Under the pieces are notes generated by a model that saw only the letters and a list, made by a program, of their open reading frames with translations, made no database searches and was not told the origin of the DNA. From assembly GCF_019175385.1 (NCBI RefSeq), contig NC_083345.1, positions 42,492,098 to 42,556,097 of the forward strand: a stretch of DNA of 64,000 nt, in the 5' to 3' direction. This DNA is from Lycium barbarum (taxonomy: Eukaryota > Streptophyta > Magnoliopsida > Solanales > Solanaceae). This document shows positions 13,916-26,600 of this stretch, piece after piece; the stretch's first letter is position 1; every line of letters starts with the position of its first letter. The position numbers and the translations under genes are program-made.

Positions 13916-15829
13916 ACGACCACTGGGCTGCATTCAATTCTACAACTTTTCCATTTCCCAATATTCACGAATCATCACCCCTTGCTTAGTAAAACACCCC
14001 ACACTCATACCCTTGTCGTTCTATTCCTTGTACATGTACGGGGACTTTTCCGAGGTGTAACAGTATTAAGGGTGATGTAGATGAGTAAATATAAGTTGTA
14101 TACATGAAATGATGTGTGTTGATGTTGGAACATGATAGTAGTTAGGGGGTTATATGTGTTGATGTTGAAGTATGGTTGTAACTTGATGAACATGAATCAC
14201 ATGCATACAATCATGAAAGTTGGTGTTGGAATGTTAGTTGGCCATAGGGACTGTTTTGGTGGAATTAATGGACTGATTTTCTTTAATAAATATGGTTGTT
14301 AATATCATAGATCTCATGGTAAAAAGAATGAAAAGAATTGGAAGGTTAAAGGTGAAGTTATGTTAGTATGAAAATGATTGAATCTATGATTTTATGTGAA
14401 GTGATGTTGAAGCATGTTGAAACCGTTTGTGGACTGTTTTGTGAGGAAGTCAGTGAACTGTTTTTACATGATATTTTGATTGTTATTATCATGAATTTTA
14501 TGATGGAATGAAGGTGTTTAATGGTTGGAGTCGAAACTAAAGTCGTTTGTGAGTTGTTGTAAGGATTGTGGAAATGACGATGTAGTTTAGTTGCGTATGA
14601 ATTGTTGTTGTACTTGTCGTGTGGATAGCTTGTCATAACCTACTGAAATTATATGAAAAGAAGACACGAAATAATGTGTAAGAATCATATGTGGTTTTCT
14701 TAGAATGTTCGTAAACGTTTGCAAGAATTCCGAACATTGTTTAGGGACTGTTTTGGACATGTTATTGGACTGTTTTGGACATGTTGTGGTAATGGACTGT
14801 TTTGGACTTGTTGTTTTCATCAAGTTGGAAAAAAATAATTATAGTTAAGAGTATACATCATGTTGTCATAGTGGTTGGGATGTTATAGAATTGTTTCGAC
14901 GAAGTAATATGACTATAGGCTAACAAGAATAAATTGGATGTGGCATAATCGTATGTTCACTATTTGTTGTAAGGTGCGGACTGTTTTGACACGTTGTCGT
15001 TATCGAACTTGGAAGATTAATGATAATTAATATTATGCAATGTGTTGTATGTTGGATGGGCTGTTATAAGTTGTTACATGCAAACGTTAAGGCTACGAAC
15101 TATTAGAAGTAACTTGAGAATGTAGTAGCCGTATGTGAATCGTTATTGCATGTTGTGAATGTGGGCTGTTTGGAATATTGTGTGGGCTGTCTGAATTGAT
15201 ATTGAACATATAATTATTGATGTTGGGCTGGTTGTATGTATTTGGGTTGGATACAAGAGCAAACGTCGCCTAAACATCTATAAAGGAGTTACTAACGTTA
15301 GAATACGCTTTGAATCTCCCCGTAACTTAAACGTAGTTGTTGACATATTAATATAGGTTGAAATATTATTGGGCAGCGTATACGTGTTGTGAGACAAATA
15401 AGCGCTAAAGGTATGTGAAGCTAACCCTTCTTTCTTTTTGGCATGATCGTTGTGAAACGAATATACGATATATATACGATTCCAAAGGAAACTCCTATTC
15501 CTAGAGCCACTAGGATGGTTATTGATTTTTGACTCCCATAACTTATGCTTTGATTCATATATATTAATGTGTACACATGATTTCAAAGTTTCATTTGATA
15601 TAATCCACAGGGACATCCGAAAGGTATATGAGATGATTATTATTTGAAATTGCGAACGATGGTTGGTGTTGACTATTCCATTGAGTCCTTAAAAATGTTT
15701 TGAATTGCATATAGTTTCTCACTACTCTGCTCGTGAAAATGTCAATATATCTTTCACCGATTCCCGGGCCGGGTATGTTATCATGCACACTGTATTGTTC
15801 GCCGAGTCCCTCATTAAAGGGCCGGGTAC

Positions 15830-15882
15830 AATATATATATATATATATATATACATATATGTATATATATATATGTATATTC
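15830..15882. repeat. TA microsatellite
   Basis: An (AT)n run with a few interruptions (ATACATATATGTATAT) inside the B solo LTR. Confidence 0.85.
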
Positions 15883-16197
15883 TGAAGTTATGCTGTGTTA
15901 TGAAGTTATGCTGTGTTACGGAGATATGCTGTGTTACGGAGATATATATTATATTCTGAAGTTATGCTGTGTTATGGCGCCAGAGACGGGGTGGCGACCA
16001 TGTTCACCGAGTCCCATAATGGGGCCGGATATGATATATGATTTTGACATGCATGATTTATGTTTCGAAAGCAAGTATTTGGTATTCTGGTTATTGTACT
16101 CATTTTCTGTACTTCTTATTTCAATTATGATCCCGTTTATTGTATTTCATGCTTTACATGCTCGGTACATATTCCATACTGACCCCCTTTCTTCGCC

Positions 16198-16218
16198 GGG
16201 GGGGGGGGGGGGGGGGGG
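16198..16218. repeat. Run of 21 G
   Basis: An uninterrupted G homopolymer where the related B LTR at about 31615 has only three G. It may be a true expansion or an assembly or sequencing artefact. Confidence 0.85.
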
Positions 16219-16780
16219 CTGCGTTTCATGCCCGCAGGTGACAGACATTCGCTTTGGTGATCCGACAGCTTAGGATTTTCCCCTTCTGCTATTTTGGAGA
16301 GCTCCATTGTTCCGGAGTCCAGACTTTGGTACAAATCCTTCTCGGATATATATTTATATGCCTATGTGGACTACGGGTACGACGGGGCCCTGTCCCGTCA
16401 TATGTTACGTTACTGTTGATACTCTTAGAGGTCTGTGGACATATGTGTGGGTTGTGTATGGGTTCTGTGATATGATATTCGTCCATATGATGGCAGCCTT
16501 GCCGGCTTGCATATGATATTGTTATATGATGGCAGCCTTGTCGGCTTGCGTATTGTTTCATGATAAGATCGTTATAAGATCCATATTGAGTTTGCTGTGA
16601 AATGAATTTGTAACTAAGAAATATGTATACGGGTGTCCATGTCGGGCACCAGTCATGGCCTACGGGGTTGGGTCGTGACATCACTCACTAAGCTCATCCA
16701 GTTAAAAAAGACTTAGCCATTTTTTTTCACTTTCGGACCCCCAACCTCGCTGAGCGCGGGCTATTGCGAGGCCGTAAAAT

Positions 16781-19700
16781 TGTTATATCCCGCATTTTTG
16801 TGCAATCGGATAATTTAAGATAATCGCGGGAAGACAACAAGCAAGGCCTTATTTTTATTTTGTTTGGCATATGAGTTGTTTATGAAAATTTTAAAGTGGG
16901 AATATTAAGAAAGGTCAAGGGTATAAAGGGAAATATTTGCAATATGACTCGTGGAAATATAGAGGAAGACGAAGGGCGAATTTGGAAATTGGAAAAATAA
17001 TTTTTTTCATGAATTGTAGAAAAGAATGTGTGGACTTGAGTTTGGGCCAAGTTGGCAATCCAAATTGGTGTGGGCTTAAGCCCACATCAAAGGTTAATGA
17101 ATAATTTAAAAGAAGACCAAGTCTTCATAAATTCATATAATTCTCTAGAAGTTTCAAGAAGTGGAAGAACAAGAAAAGGAGGAGAAAAACCTAGAGGGCT
17201 ATTCGGCCAAGTGAAAAATCAACAAAACCCTTGGCAAAATTTTCTTCAAAAATTGTTTTCTACCAATTGAAGGGCCCTTAACAAGGTGGAGTGTTCATTG
17301 GAATAAGAAGATTTCATATTCTTGCAAGTAACAATTCTAGTCAAGTGGGGAGTCAAGAAGAAAGGTGAGAATCAATTTATTTTATGTGTTATAGGTGATT
17401 ATGTATGTTGTAGTATGTAAAGGTTGATGAAATTCATGGAAATGTGGAGAACATGTTGTGGCCGTGAGTGTGTGGTGTGTATATGTGGCTGTGTATACAT
17501 GATGTTTAGCCGTGTATATTGTGTGGAAATAAAGAGTAAATTCTACTTAGTAATTGGTTGTTGTTAAGTGGATTCTATGTTTCTAATAAAGGCGTAATGA
17601 CGTTAGTGAAGTCGATGTAGTTGGAAACTTGCTTTAGAGATTATGTAAATTGAAAATAATGTTCTTGCAAGTATGGAAGATAATGAGACTAGTGTCATGT
17701 TGTTGGTGTATGAACTATTAGGTTGTTATTGTTTTATTGAAGTTGGAAGGCTTTGAAGGAAATTGTATATTGATTGAATTGTTAGAATGTACTTTGGGTT
17801 GGTTATCGAAATTGTTAGTATGGTTGTTGGCATTGTTGTTAATAATTTGGTCGGGCTGAATTCCCGGGATTATTGTTGATTGAAATTGGCCACGTTGAAC
17901 TTGGTGGGATGGAGTATTTACAGGGGAAATGCTGCCGAAATTTCGGTAGCCAAGTATTATCTTAAGATTCAATTCTAATGCTCTAACCAAAGTTTGGTAA
18001 ATATGACCAATTTGTAGATTGTGGCGGATTTGCAACTTGAATTTGGAATAGCATAAGGAGCGGAAAGAGGTATGTAAGGCTTCACCCTTCCTTCTATGGC
18101 ATGTCTTAGACGTAATATGTTGGATATGAACCTCGGGGACAACTCTATTTTCCGGAATCCGCACCTAAAGTTTCCCCTCTTTCATTCAGTAGAATTGAAT
18201 TAGAAAGTGTGCGAAACGTTGGAAAAACTTTCCAAACCTCTAGAACTTGCATAAATAGGACCCGACTACCTTGAAACCCTCACAAGTAACGCCATGACAT
18301 GTAATATATGTAAATTGTGCACGCTACCTCATTCGGCCCGAGGTGGGCCCATTGTTCCTGGATTTTCCTTATTGTTCCGTTGACTTATTTTGAAGCAGAA
18401 TTCAAAGGAAACTTTTGACCCTTGTCCCGATTCTTAAACGATAAGTGCCGTACCATTCTAATGGAAATATGTCTATGATGACCATGATAACGATGATGCT
18501 AAGGAAGAGAATACGTCTATGATAAGTATGACAAGAATGATTCCATGACTAAGAGTCTTAGGCTAAGGACCCAATGTGAATACGAAAATATCAAACTAGT
18601 TCTTGATTTTTAATTCTATTCCTTGGTTATGACACTATCTTCTAAAGATTTCAAAGGCATGATCCCCAAGTCGTAAAGTCTCAAATGTCTATGATAGATA
18701 TGTTGACGATATGTTCCTACTATGAATATGACAATATGACAATGTTAAATTATTTCTTGATATCTCAACTCTATTATGGGTAATGACTACTTTAGAGGTT
18801 CCAAGTATATGAAACGATGCCTTATGACCCTATTTTATGTTTTCTCATAAGGACACTCTTCATTGATAGTCTCACCTTATGATACTAGTTCCTTCAAGGT
18901 GAGGCAAAGCGGTCACGGTTATACCATAATGTAATCGGAGGTCACCGACCTTACGTTACTCCGATGGATACATGGTTTTCTTTGGGCTCTCCTGCATGCT
19001 TATATGACACATGTATATGAGATATGAATATGTACATGGGGGATGGGAAGGGAAACATGTTTCATTGCCACCTGGTCAGCTGGCTTATCATCCCGGACGC
19101 GGGATATATGGGCGAGCCGATGTATTTCGGTGCTATGTGGGCGAGCCGACATTGTTCGGTGCTATGATATGACCTGATATGATATCACATGATATGATAT
19201 GACCTGATATGATATGACATGATATGATATGACCTGATATGATATGACATGATATGATATGACACGATATGATATGACATGATCTCATATGATATGATAC
19301 GATATGACATGACATGATATAAGTTCTATTTTCTATGTCTATGAAAAAGAAATGTTCTTTTTAAAGGGAAGGACAAGCATGCATGCTATCTGGCCTGAAA
19401 AGGGTATTCCTATGTACAGGTTACTTTCTTGTACCACTATATGTCCTATGATCCCATGATATTGTTAATCATACCTTATGTTTCTGTTTGTATTATCTTC
19501 CATGCTTTACATACTCGGTACACTATTCGTACTGACGTCCCTTCTTGTGGACGCTGCATTCCATGCCGCGCAGGTCAGCAGGTAGACAGACTTGACTCCT
19601 AGGAGCTTCATCAGCAGTATTGTAGCAGCGCTCCAGTTGTTTCGGAGCCTCAGTTTCTTGGTACTATTTTGTGTATATATGTTCGGGCACGGCAGTACTC

Positions 19701-19977
19701 GGCCCTTCCTATGTATATATGTACTATGTTTAGAGGCTCGTAGACAGATATGTACAGCTAGATGTTTTGTACTTTTGATGGTCCTCGTCGCTGTGTAATG
19801 TGCTAGCAAAGTTTGCTAGCCTATGTTTATAATTATGCTGCTAATGTTAATGTTAAGCAGAAAAAAAAAGTACGGTGATGTTCATACGGCCCACTTAGTA
19901 ATAATAATGAGATACGAGTTAGGGGGTGCTCGGTACAAGTATCAAGTACTCGTCACGGCCCTAGTTGGGTCGTGACA
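16781..19977 (+). repeat. Solo LTR, family B
   Basis: It runs from TGTTATATCCCGC to GGGTCGTGACA, 3,197 bases, with TSD AAAAT at 16776-16780 and 19978-19982. It carries a splice-donor-like AAAG/GTGAGA (GT 17365-17366), the motif TGCCGAAATTTCGGTA (17933-17948), a minisatellite (19150-19320) and the inverted repeat CGGTAC-N7-GTACTG (19516-19534). No internal domain is present. Confidence 0.93.
19150..19320. repeat. ATGATATGAC-type minisatellite
   Basis: About 17 tandem copies of a 10-base unit ATGATATGAC with variants (CTGATATGAT, ATGACACGAT). It produces an open frame on the minus strand that is an artefact of the repeat. Confidence 0.85.
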
Positions 19978-20294
19978 AAAATGGTCATAACTCCTAGCAC
20001 AGAACTGCGTTTGATATCCATAATATATCACTGGAGATATATTTCAAAGTGCTACAACTTTCGTGTTTTGAGATTTCTCAAATTCTCAATGGATGCTCAC
20101 AGAATCTATATGGAAGATAGACATATCGAAAACTTATCTGATTCTATCGAATCTTAAGCACCTCACTAGTTGCCTTGATTTTGGAACAACTATTTCCACC
20201 CAAACTCATCCCGATAGTACTTCACAAGTTCAAAATGTCACATTAATACTCATTTAACACATCCACACCTATACTAAATTTACAGAGTGTTACA

Positions 20295-20545
20295 TTGACC
20301 GGTGGCCAACGTGCATGGCCTACTGCTCTGAGCATTCTTATGACACTCATAACTTCTTGCTCTGACCTGCATTCATCCTGATCCATTAAGGGTACATTTC
20401 CAAATTCCCAACTAATCAAAAGGTTATGGTTGCCCGAAATAGGCCCATTGGAAACTTTTGCAAAAACGTGAAAGCTTCTAAGTTTCGTTTTACTTTCTTA
20501 ATATTAGTCTTACCTTAGTCTGAGGACCCGAGGTGTTACATTTAG
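20295..20545. other. Unassigned segment, probable LTR U3 remnant
   Basis: No coding potential. It ends CCCGAGGTGTTACA at 20540, which looks like the U3 end of another minus-strand LTR, followed by TTTAG and then a possible D LTR start. I cannot place it in a family. Confidence 0.35.
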
Positions 20546-20665
20546 TGTCGTACTAGCTAGAACGAACCACTCTGTAACTCATGATCGTTAGAGGTAAACC
20601 AGAACATACATAGGCTGACTTGGCCAAACTCATTCTTTCTATAAACTATCATGGGCCAACACGGC

Positions 20666-23277
20666 TGTCACGACCCGACTAGGGGCTGTGACGGGTTCCC
20701 GGGGCTAACCACCGAGCACTACTCGTTCTACTACTTATCATGCTCATTAAACGTTCTTTGATCAATTTCATACTCAAATCATACAAAAAAATCATTTTTC
20801 TTTTGAGAACATAAATTCTTTTATATATACATAAGCCTTTCGGTCATCAAAATAATATATACATACACACATACATAATAGCAACCTCATTAGACCATAT
20901 AACCCACACTGTGTATCTACGAGCCTCTACTAGACATATAGACGGGACAAGACCACGTCATGCCCAAGATATACATATGTACACAAAAGAATAATCATAA
21001 GCACCTCCGGAACAATGGAGTGCTCTCAAATCAGCTACTGGCTCCTATGAGTCTGGATCAAGCTCACCTCCCTGTCTACCTGTGGGCATCAACACAACAT
21101 CCAAAGAAAACGGACGTCAGTACGAACATTGTACTGAGTATGTAAGACAAGAACGAAATAAACATACTAGAAAAATCATGAGCCATGAGAGGAAGGTATA
21201 ACCTGCATGTGTTTCATAGGTGAATACATTTCATACATGTATCGTATATTTATATAATCATGGTACATATGTCATCTCAGCGCATATATCATCATATCAT
21301 AATCCTCATCATCAACCCGCGTCCGGGTAACCATCATATGCCGCCCACTAGTGGTGATCATGTCCGTCCTTTTAGGCACGGTGTATACATAGCAGCCCGT
21401 CTTAACGGTGACATGCCCGACCATTTTAGGCACGGTGGAATCGTATGCGGCCCGCCTTCGCGGTGACATGCTCGACCATTTAGGCACGGTGGAATCGTAT
21501 CGTCACATAATCATTCATAACTTAACAGTTTCATACCTCGCATAAGTACATCATAAACTTACATTATCGATCATTTCATAGACATATCATGACTTAGCAT
21601 CATTATACATTTATCATTAAAGACATACATTAGGATTTGAAGGCAACTATGGCTATGTCGGGGTGACATAAGGTCGTGAACCCTCGATTATATTATGGAG
21701 TAATCATCAACATCATATCTCACCTTGAAGGAACTAACAATTTAAGGTGAGTGTACGCAAGGAGAAGCATCGATGAAACCATACTTAGAAATATTAGCTT
21801 CATGGACATCTTATATTATACTAGGATTTCTCATACTTATATACATCATCATCATTATCATGCTCGTATTGTATTTCCTTTCTTAATAATGTGCGTATGT
21901 AGCTTCGTATATTCATGGACTCATAGTCTCCATCGTATAGGAAGATCATGGAAAATTAAGAAGATGCATGCCTTAGAAGGAAAGGATTAGCCTTACATAC
22001 CTTTTCGTCTAGCTACTCTATCGCTCGAACGTTCCTCTTCAATATTTGTGTTTCTACCTTCAAGAGAAGTCGCACGAACATTAGCTAATCGATCACTTAA
22101 ACGTGCTTACTAAAGCTAAAGAAAATTGGGTAGCATTTCCTTTGTTTCTACTACTTTCCCCATATCATATTTAAACTCCCAAACGTCAATAATAACATTC
22201 ATAATATCATCGTCATTATTCAATTCCTACAATTTACTCTCATGGTCATCCATAGTCATAATCATACTACAACGTTACATTCATTCTCATCTAATATTTC
22301 TCTCATACTCCTAACATCATTCATAACGTGATTACAATCTCAACATATCAAGATTCATGATTCATATTAATCCACTATTCACAATTGTCACTAATCTCAC
22401 CCTTTGTAATCCATTTTCCATTTTCTTCCGTAATCCAAGTGTTTCAACTTTTCAAACCTTAAAAAACATCGAATAATCATGAAACTCACCTTTGAATGCA
22501 TAGGAACGGGTTTTGGTTGGTAATACTTCACTTGGAGAAAACCCTAACTTTACTCCCAAGAGAATTCTTGACTTGGAGGAACCCTAGTGAGCTTTTTAAA
22601 CTTGATTCACTTGAATTCTTGATATTGATCTTTGCTTTCCTTTGAATTCTTGTGTATGAAGTGTGTATGGAACACTGTAGAAGCTTAGAGATAAGTGGTG
22701 AAGTGAGGAGAATGAATAAAATGATGTGGGATCACATTTATATAATTGAACTTACTCAACCCGTCGGGACTTCCACGGACACTTGTACGGTCCGTGGAAC
22801 ATGGCACGGTCCGTGAAAGTGGTCGTGGTTCAACACCATGAAATACTTAGTTGCTGTTGAGTTATACGGACCATTATACGGTCCATATAATATTCCACGG
22901 GCTGTATAACATGGTCGTGTAACTCACAGTTTTTCCGAAGTTGGTCTCGTCATTTCGTTTGATCTCCAATCCTTATAGAACCTTCTTAACACTTGTTTAA
23001 TACTTCATTAACAATCTAAACATCCCTATAACTCGTCCTCAAGACCTTACCAAACAATCCTTAACAAAATAATTTACGGAATCTTTCCTAAACCTCACTT
23101 ATACTCCACTTATCCTTATCAATCCTTATTCCGTCAATTCATATAACTTCAAGATCTTAACGTACGCACTCTAAAACCACCAAATATTCGTCTTATAGCC
23201 TGAAGAATTTTATGTTACCCTTAAGCTCGCATTAGTTCACTCACTACGCGACGACATGAAATTTCCAAGGTGTAACA
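20666..23277 (-). repeat. 3' LTR of the outer A element
   Basis: It runs from TGTCACGACCCGAC to CCAAGGTGTAACA, 2,612 bases. It has the CAGTAC-N7-GTACTG repeat at 21118-21136, the CTCACCTT..AAGGTGAG hairpin at 21719-21751, GGCACGGTG-type tandem units (about 21337-21495) and a U3 array of CACGGTCCGTG palindromes (22776-22925). Confidence 0.93.
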
Positions 23278-23519
23278 TTCTTCCCCCCTTTTGGAACATT
23301 CATCCTCGAATGTTAAACACTCGGGAATTCTACGAAAATTTCGCCAGAGTTTTCCTTGTAATATGGCATTATCGTCCTGTCACAACAACCCATATTAACA
23401 CTGCCTCACAGGGCTACAATACAGTATCAATGTATTTATGGCCACACACGACCAAAAGCATGAAAAGTAAGCATACATACCTCATAATGTTGGTGTTTCA
23501 TCTTGATCTCTCCTGTGGG
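23278..23519 (-). promoter_or_regulatory. PPT, hairpin and 3' non-coding tail of the outer A element
   Basis: The C-rich run at 23280-23290 is the complement of a G-rich PPT next to the LTR. AACATTC (23295-23301) pairs with GAATGTT (23308-23314). The rest resembles the matching tail of the inner A element (35726-35892), so it is shared non-coding sequence between pol and PPT. Confidence 0.75.
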
Positions 23520-24987
23520 TTAGAATAAGCGCGGATACTTGGATTTCATACTTTCCTCTGCTTCCCACGTCATTTCTTCTCGGTTTTTGTTTCGCCACAA
23601 CACTTTGACTGAAGCTACTTCCTTATTTCGAAGTCTCCGTACTTGCTTGTCTAATATGGCAATGGGCTCTTCTTCATATGCTAGCTTTTCTGTCACCCGA
23701 ACGTCATCTATTGGAACAATCTTCGTGGGATCTCCAATACACTTGCGAAGCATTGAGACATGGAAGACATGATGGACTGACTCAAGCTCTGAAGGCAAGT
23801 TCAATTCATAGGTTACATGACCCACCTTGCGGATAATTTTATAGGGTCCAATGTATCGTGGACTTAACTTTCCTTTCTTGCCAAATCTCATCACCCCTTT
23901 CATTGGCGACACCTTTAAAAATACCCAATCATTAACCTGAAATTCCAAGTCTCACTAGTGATTGTCCGCATAAGATTTTTGGCGACTTTGGGCTGTCAAC
24001 AATCGATCTCGGACCACTTTGACTTTTTCTACCGCCTGCTGAATCAATTCAGGGCCTATTAGCTGTACTTCTCCTGTTTCAAACCATCCAATTGGGGATC
24101 TGCACTTTCTTCCATATAAAGCTTCATACGGAGCCATTTGGATACTGGAATGATAACTATTGTTGTATGCATATTCGATTAGAGGAAAATGATCATCCCA
24201 ACTTCCTCCGAAATCCAGAACACATGCTCTTAGCATATCCTCCAAGGTCTGAATAGTACGCTCGGCCTGTCCATCGGTCTGCGGATGAAATGCCGTGCTA
24301 AGCTTCACTTGAGTACCTAGACCTTATTGACAAGACTTCCAGAACTTGGCTATAAATTGAGCTCCTCTATCTGTGATAATGGATAGTGGAATACCATGGA
24401 GCCGTACAATTTCTTTGAGATACAACCTCGCATAATCTTCTGCTGAGTATGTGGTTCTGACTGGAAGAAAATGAGCTGCTTTCGTCAATCTGTCCACAAT
24501 TACCCATATGGAATCATACTTGCCTCGGGAACGAGGTAGCCCCACAACAAAATCCATGTTGATCACTTCCCATTTCCAAGTAGGGATTTCTATTGCTTGC
24601 AATAGTCCTCCTGGCTTTTGATGTTCGATCTTTACTTGTTGGCAATTTAGGCATTAGGCTACAAATTCTGCTATGTCTCTCATCATGCCATCCCACCAAT
24701 ACATCAATTTGAGATCGTGATACATCTTCGTTTCCCCTGGGTGAATAGAATACCGAGAATAATGGGCTTCTTCTAGAATTCGTCGGCGCAATTCTGCAAC
24801 ATTCGGCACACATAGCCTGCCTCGGTACCTAAGAATTCCATCCACAGAGGTTTCAAATGGAGACTTCTCTTTTTCATGAACTTCGTCTCTATAATGGCTC
24901 AACTGAGGATCTTTATACTGGCGCTCTTTTACTTCCATATTCAGGGACGAAACTGTAGGATCATTAATACTAATCCATGCACTACCC
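23520..24987 (-). pseudogene. Pol 3' part of the outer A element: integrase, GPY/F, chromodomain-like tail
   Basis: Minus strand, three blocks separated by single lesions. Block 24987-24654 carries the integrase zinc-binding region (H..SIHPG; the CxNC pair lies just past a stop after EFVA). Block 24602-24324 has the core with MDFVVGLPRS and ITDRGAQF. Block 24308-23955 has HPQTDGQAERT, completing D,D35E with all three acidic residues. Block 23948-23520 has the GPY/F module (RYIGPYKI) and a chromodomain-like tail (VLWRNKNREEMTWEAEE, ending KYPRLF). Stops include one replacing the residue after WKSCQ. It is the continuation of pol at 43509-45081, from which the solo LTR separates it. Confidence 0.92.
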
Positions 24988-25164
24988 GAATCTGTCACGA
25001 CCCGACTAGGGGCCGCTACGGGTACCCGGGGCTAACCACCGAGCACCACTTGTTCTGCTACTCATCATGCTCATTAAGCCTTATTTTATCAAATTCATAT
25101 TCAAATCATCAGATAATCATCTTTTATTTGAAACATAATCACTTTTATATACATAAACCTTTCG

Positions 25165-25172
25165 GCCATCAA

Positions 25173-25212
<40 letters not shown>
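25165..25212. repeat. TA microsatellite
   Basis: An uninterrupted (TA)n run of roughly 45 bases within the A solo LTR. Confidence 0.85.
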
Positions 25213-25214
<2 letters not shown>

Positions 25215-26366
25215 TAGTAAACTCGTGAGACCATATAACCCACACTACGTATCTACGAGTCTCTACTAGAGTACTAGATATATGGATGAGATAAAACCCC
25301 GTCGTGCCTAAAATACATATACATATATATATACACAAAAGAATGAATCAAGTAGCACCTCCGGAACTATGGTGTGCTCTCAGGTCAACTGCCAGCTCCT
25401 ACAAGTCTGGATTAGGATCACCTCCCTGTCTACCTGTGGTCATGAACACATCGTCCAAAGAAAACGGACGTCGGTATGAAAATTGTACTGAGTATGAGAG
25501 GCATAAACGATAATGATACATCAATGAAATAAAGGAAACATCAATAAGGAACATATGTATCTGACTGTCAATTATAAAGGAAATAAATCATGCTGTCTTA
25601 CTCATACTCATCATCATGTCATAAATGCATAAATGTATAAGTGTATAAGTATAAGTTTCCTGTCCATATAGGTACGGTGTGATAATAATTAACCTACGTC
25701 CAGGCCTCCTGCGTTCGGGGTATAAGCTACCCACTATAGTGGTGTGTGTCTACCCGTACATATAGGTACGGTGTCATATAATCAATATATACTCATCATA
25801 ATGCATGTATAATAACTCTAAGATAGCTATACTTTATCGAGGTGACATAAGGTCGTGAACCCCCGATTCTATTATGGACATCTATAAGTACTCTGCCGCA
25901 CCTTAAAGGAAATAATATATATGGTGAGTGTATACAATAACTGACATCATTAACTTAATAGTATTTTGCCTCACCTTGAAGGAACTATATGTATAAGGTG
26001 AGTGTATGCAATAATGAAATCATTAGCTGAATGGTATTCTGCCTCACCTTGAAGGAAATAGTATGTAAGGTGAGTGTGTACAACAAACAATAACATTAAC
26101 TTTATAGGGACATCATATCATGAACTCTAGAATCTTTAGACTCAAGCTTATCATCATCATCATTTGGCTCGTAACATATCTCTTATCTCATATAGCTATT
26201 CAGGAACATGGACTATTAGCTTTTCGGAATGTAGGAGATTCATGGAGAAGAAAGAAGAATCATACCATCGGATTCATGCCATAGAAAGAAAGGACTAGCC
26301 TCACATACCTTTTGCGTTTAATTAATTTATTGCTTGCTCGTTCTCCATCAATGCCCACATTTCTAC

Positions 26367-26422
26367 TGTCACACCCTAACCTTACTAGGGTGTGATGGGC
26401 ACTCGGCCCTAAATAAGGGTCG
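26367..26422 (-). repeat. Inverted copy of the B LTR U5 terminus with a flipped hairpin
   Basis: 26367-26402 is an exact reverse complement of 32004-32039. The next 19 bases, CGGCCCTAAATAAGGGTCG, are an imperfect palindrome that appears in the same orientation in the right LTR (about 31984-32002). Relative to the flanking inverted repeat the hairpin is therefore flipped. Confidence 0.8.
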
Positions 26423-26480
26423 TGTTATGAAAATGTCTCGGAATCTGTAAGACTTCGACTTGCTGGTCATTCGAGGAAGT

Positions 26481-26600
26481 GGACGCGATTATATCAGCAT
26501 TAAGGCACCAGATTTCATTAAAGTTTCGAGGTTAAGCATGCTGGGGTAAGAGAAATCTTAAGATGGGTGACCCCCTGGGAAGTGCACTAAAGTTCTGTAA
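26481..26600 (+). pseudogene. 5S rRNA-like sequence captured in a retrotransposon
   Basis: The segment aligns without gaps to plant 5S rRNA, as I recall it, over about the first 105 of 120 bases, at roughly three quarters identity by eye. Most differences are C-to-T or G-to-A. The start GGACGCGATTATATCAGC matches the 5S 5' end. The internal pol III control region is best kept: GGTTAAGCATGC (box A region) and GATGGGTGACCCCCTGGGAAG without its last base (box C region, 26562-26582). The last 15 or so bases do not match. It is in the same orientation as the element. A decayed genomic copy of 5S or a Cassandra-type LTR are alternatives, but no Cassandra LTR ends are seen. Confidence 0.82.

Larger units (their letters stand above)
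8168..14062 (-). repeat. Solo LTR, family A, with nested B solo LTR
   Basis: The U5 end TGTCACGACCCGG is at 8168 and the U3 end CCGAGGTGTAACA at 14062, with TSD GTATT at 8163-8167 and 14063-14067. Own sequence (8168-9720 and 12978-14062) is about 2.6 kb, one full A LTR without internal domain. Its U3 carries an array of TTTACGGTCCGTAAA-type palindromes at about 13640-13915, next to a TATA-poor start region near 13597. Confidence 0.92.
7157..16680 (+). repeat. Solo LTR, family B, with nested A solo LTR
   Basis: It runs from TGTTAGACCCCG to GGGTCGTGACA and is flanked by TSD TCACT at 7152-7156 and 16681-16685. Own sequence is 7157-8162 plus 14068-16680, about 3.6 kb. No internal retrotransposon sequence, PBS or PPT is present, so it is a solo LTR left by LTR-LTR recombination. 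It has a splice-donor-like AAG/GTAAGA (GT 8140-8141), degenerate repeats containing the words CCGAGTCCC and GGGCCGG (about 15735-16040), a TA microsatellite and a run of 21 G. Confidence 0.9.
5649..20294 (-). repeat. 5' LTR, family C, interrupted by two nested insertions
   Basis: The U5 end TGTCATGCCC is at 5649 next to the PBS. The U3 end is AGTGTTACA at 20294. LTR sequence occupies 5649-7156, 16686-16780 and 19983-20294. The rest is B solo LTR insertions at 7157-16680 (TSD TCACT) and 16781-19977 (TSD AAAAT). A block GAAATAT..TATATTATGG lies about 254 bases from this U3 end and about 255 from the start of the plus-strand C LTR, which supports the end chosen. An alternative end at 20540 (GGTGTTACA) is less consistent. 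Confidence 0.75.

Noticed and set aside
19133..19315. Open frame of His/Ile/Ser repeats on the minus strand
   Set aside because: It is a read-through of the 10-bp minisatellite, not a protein.
21751..21990. Plus-strand frame present twice (also 48076-48315)
   Set aside because: Same reason: it lies in the two LTRs of the outer A element.
26481..26600. Functional 5S rRNA gene
   Set aside because: Too many substitutions and no 3' end or T-run terminator typical of 5S genes. At best it is a pseudogene or decayed capture.
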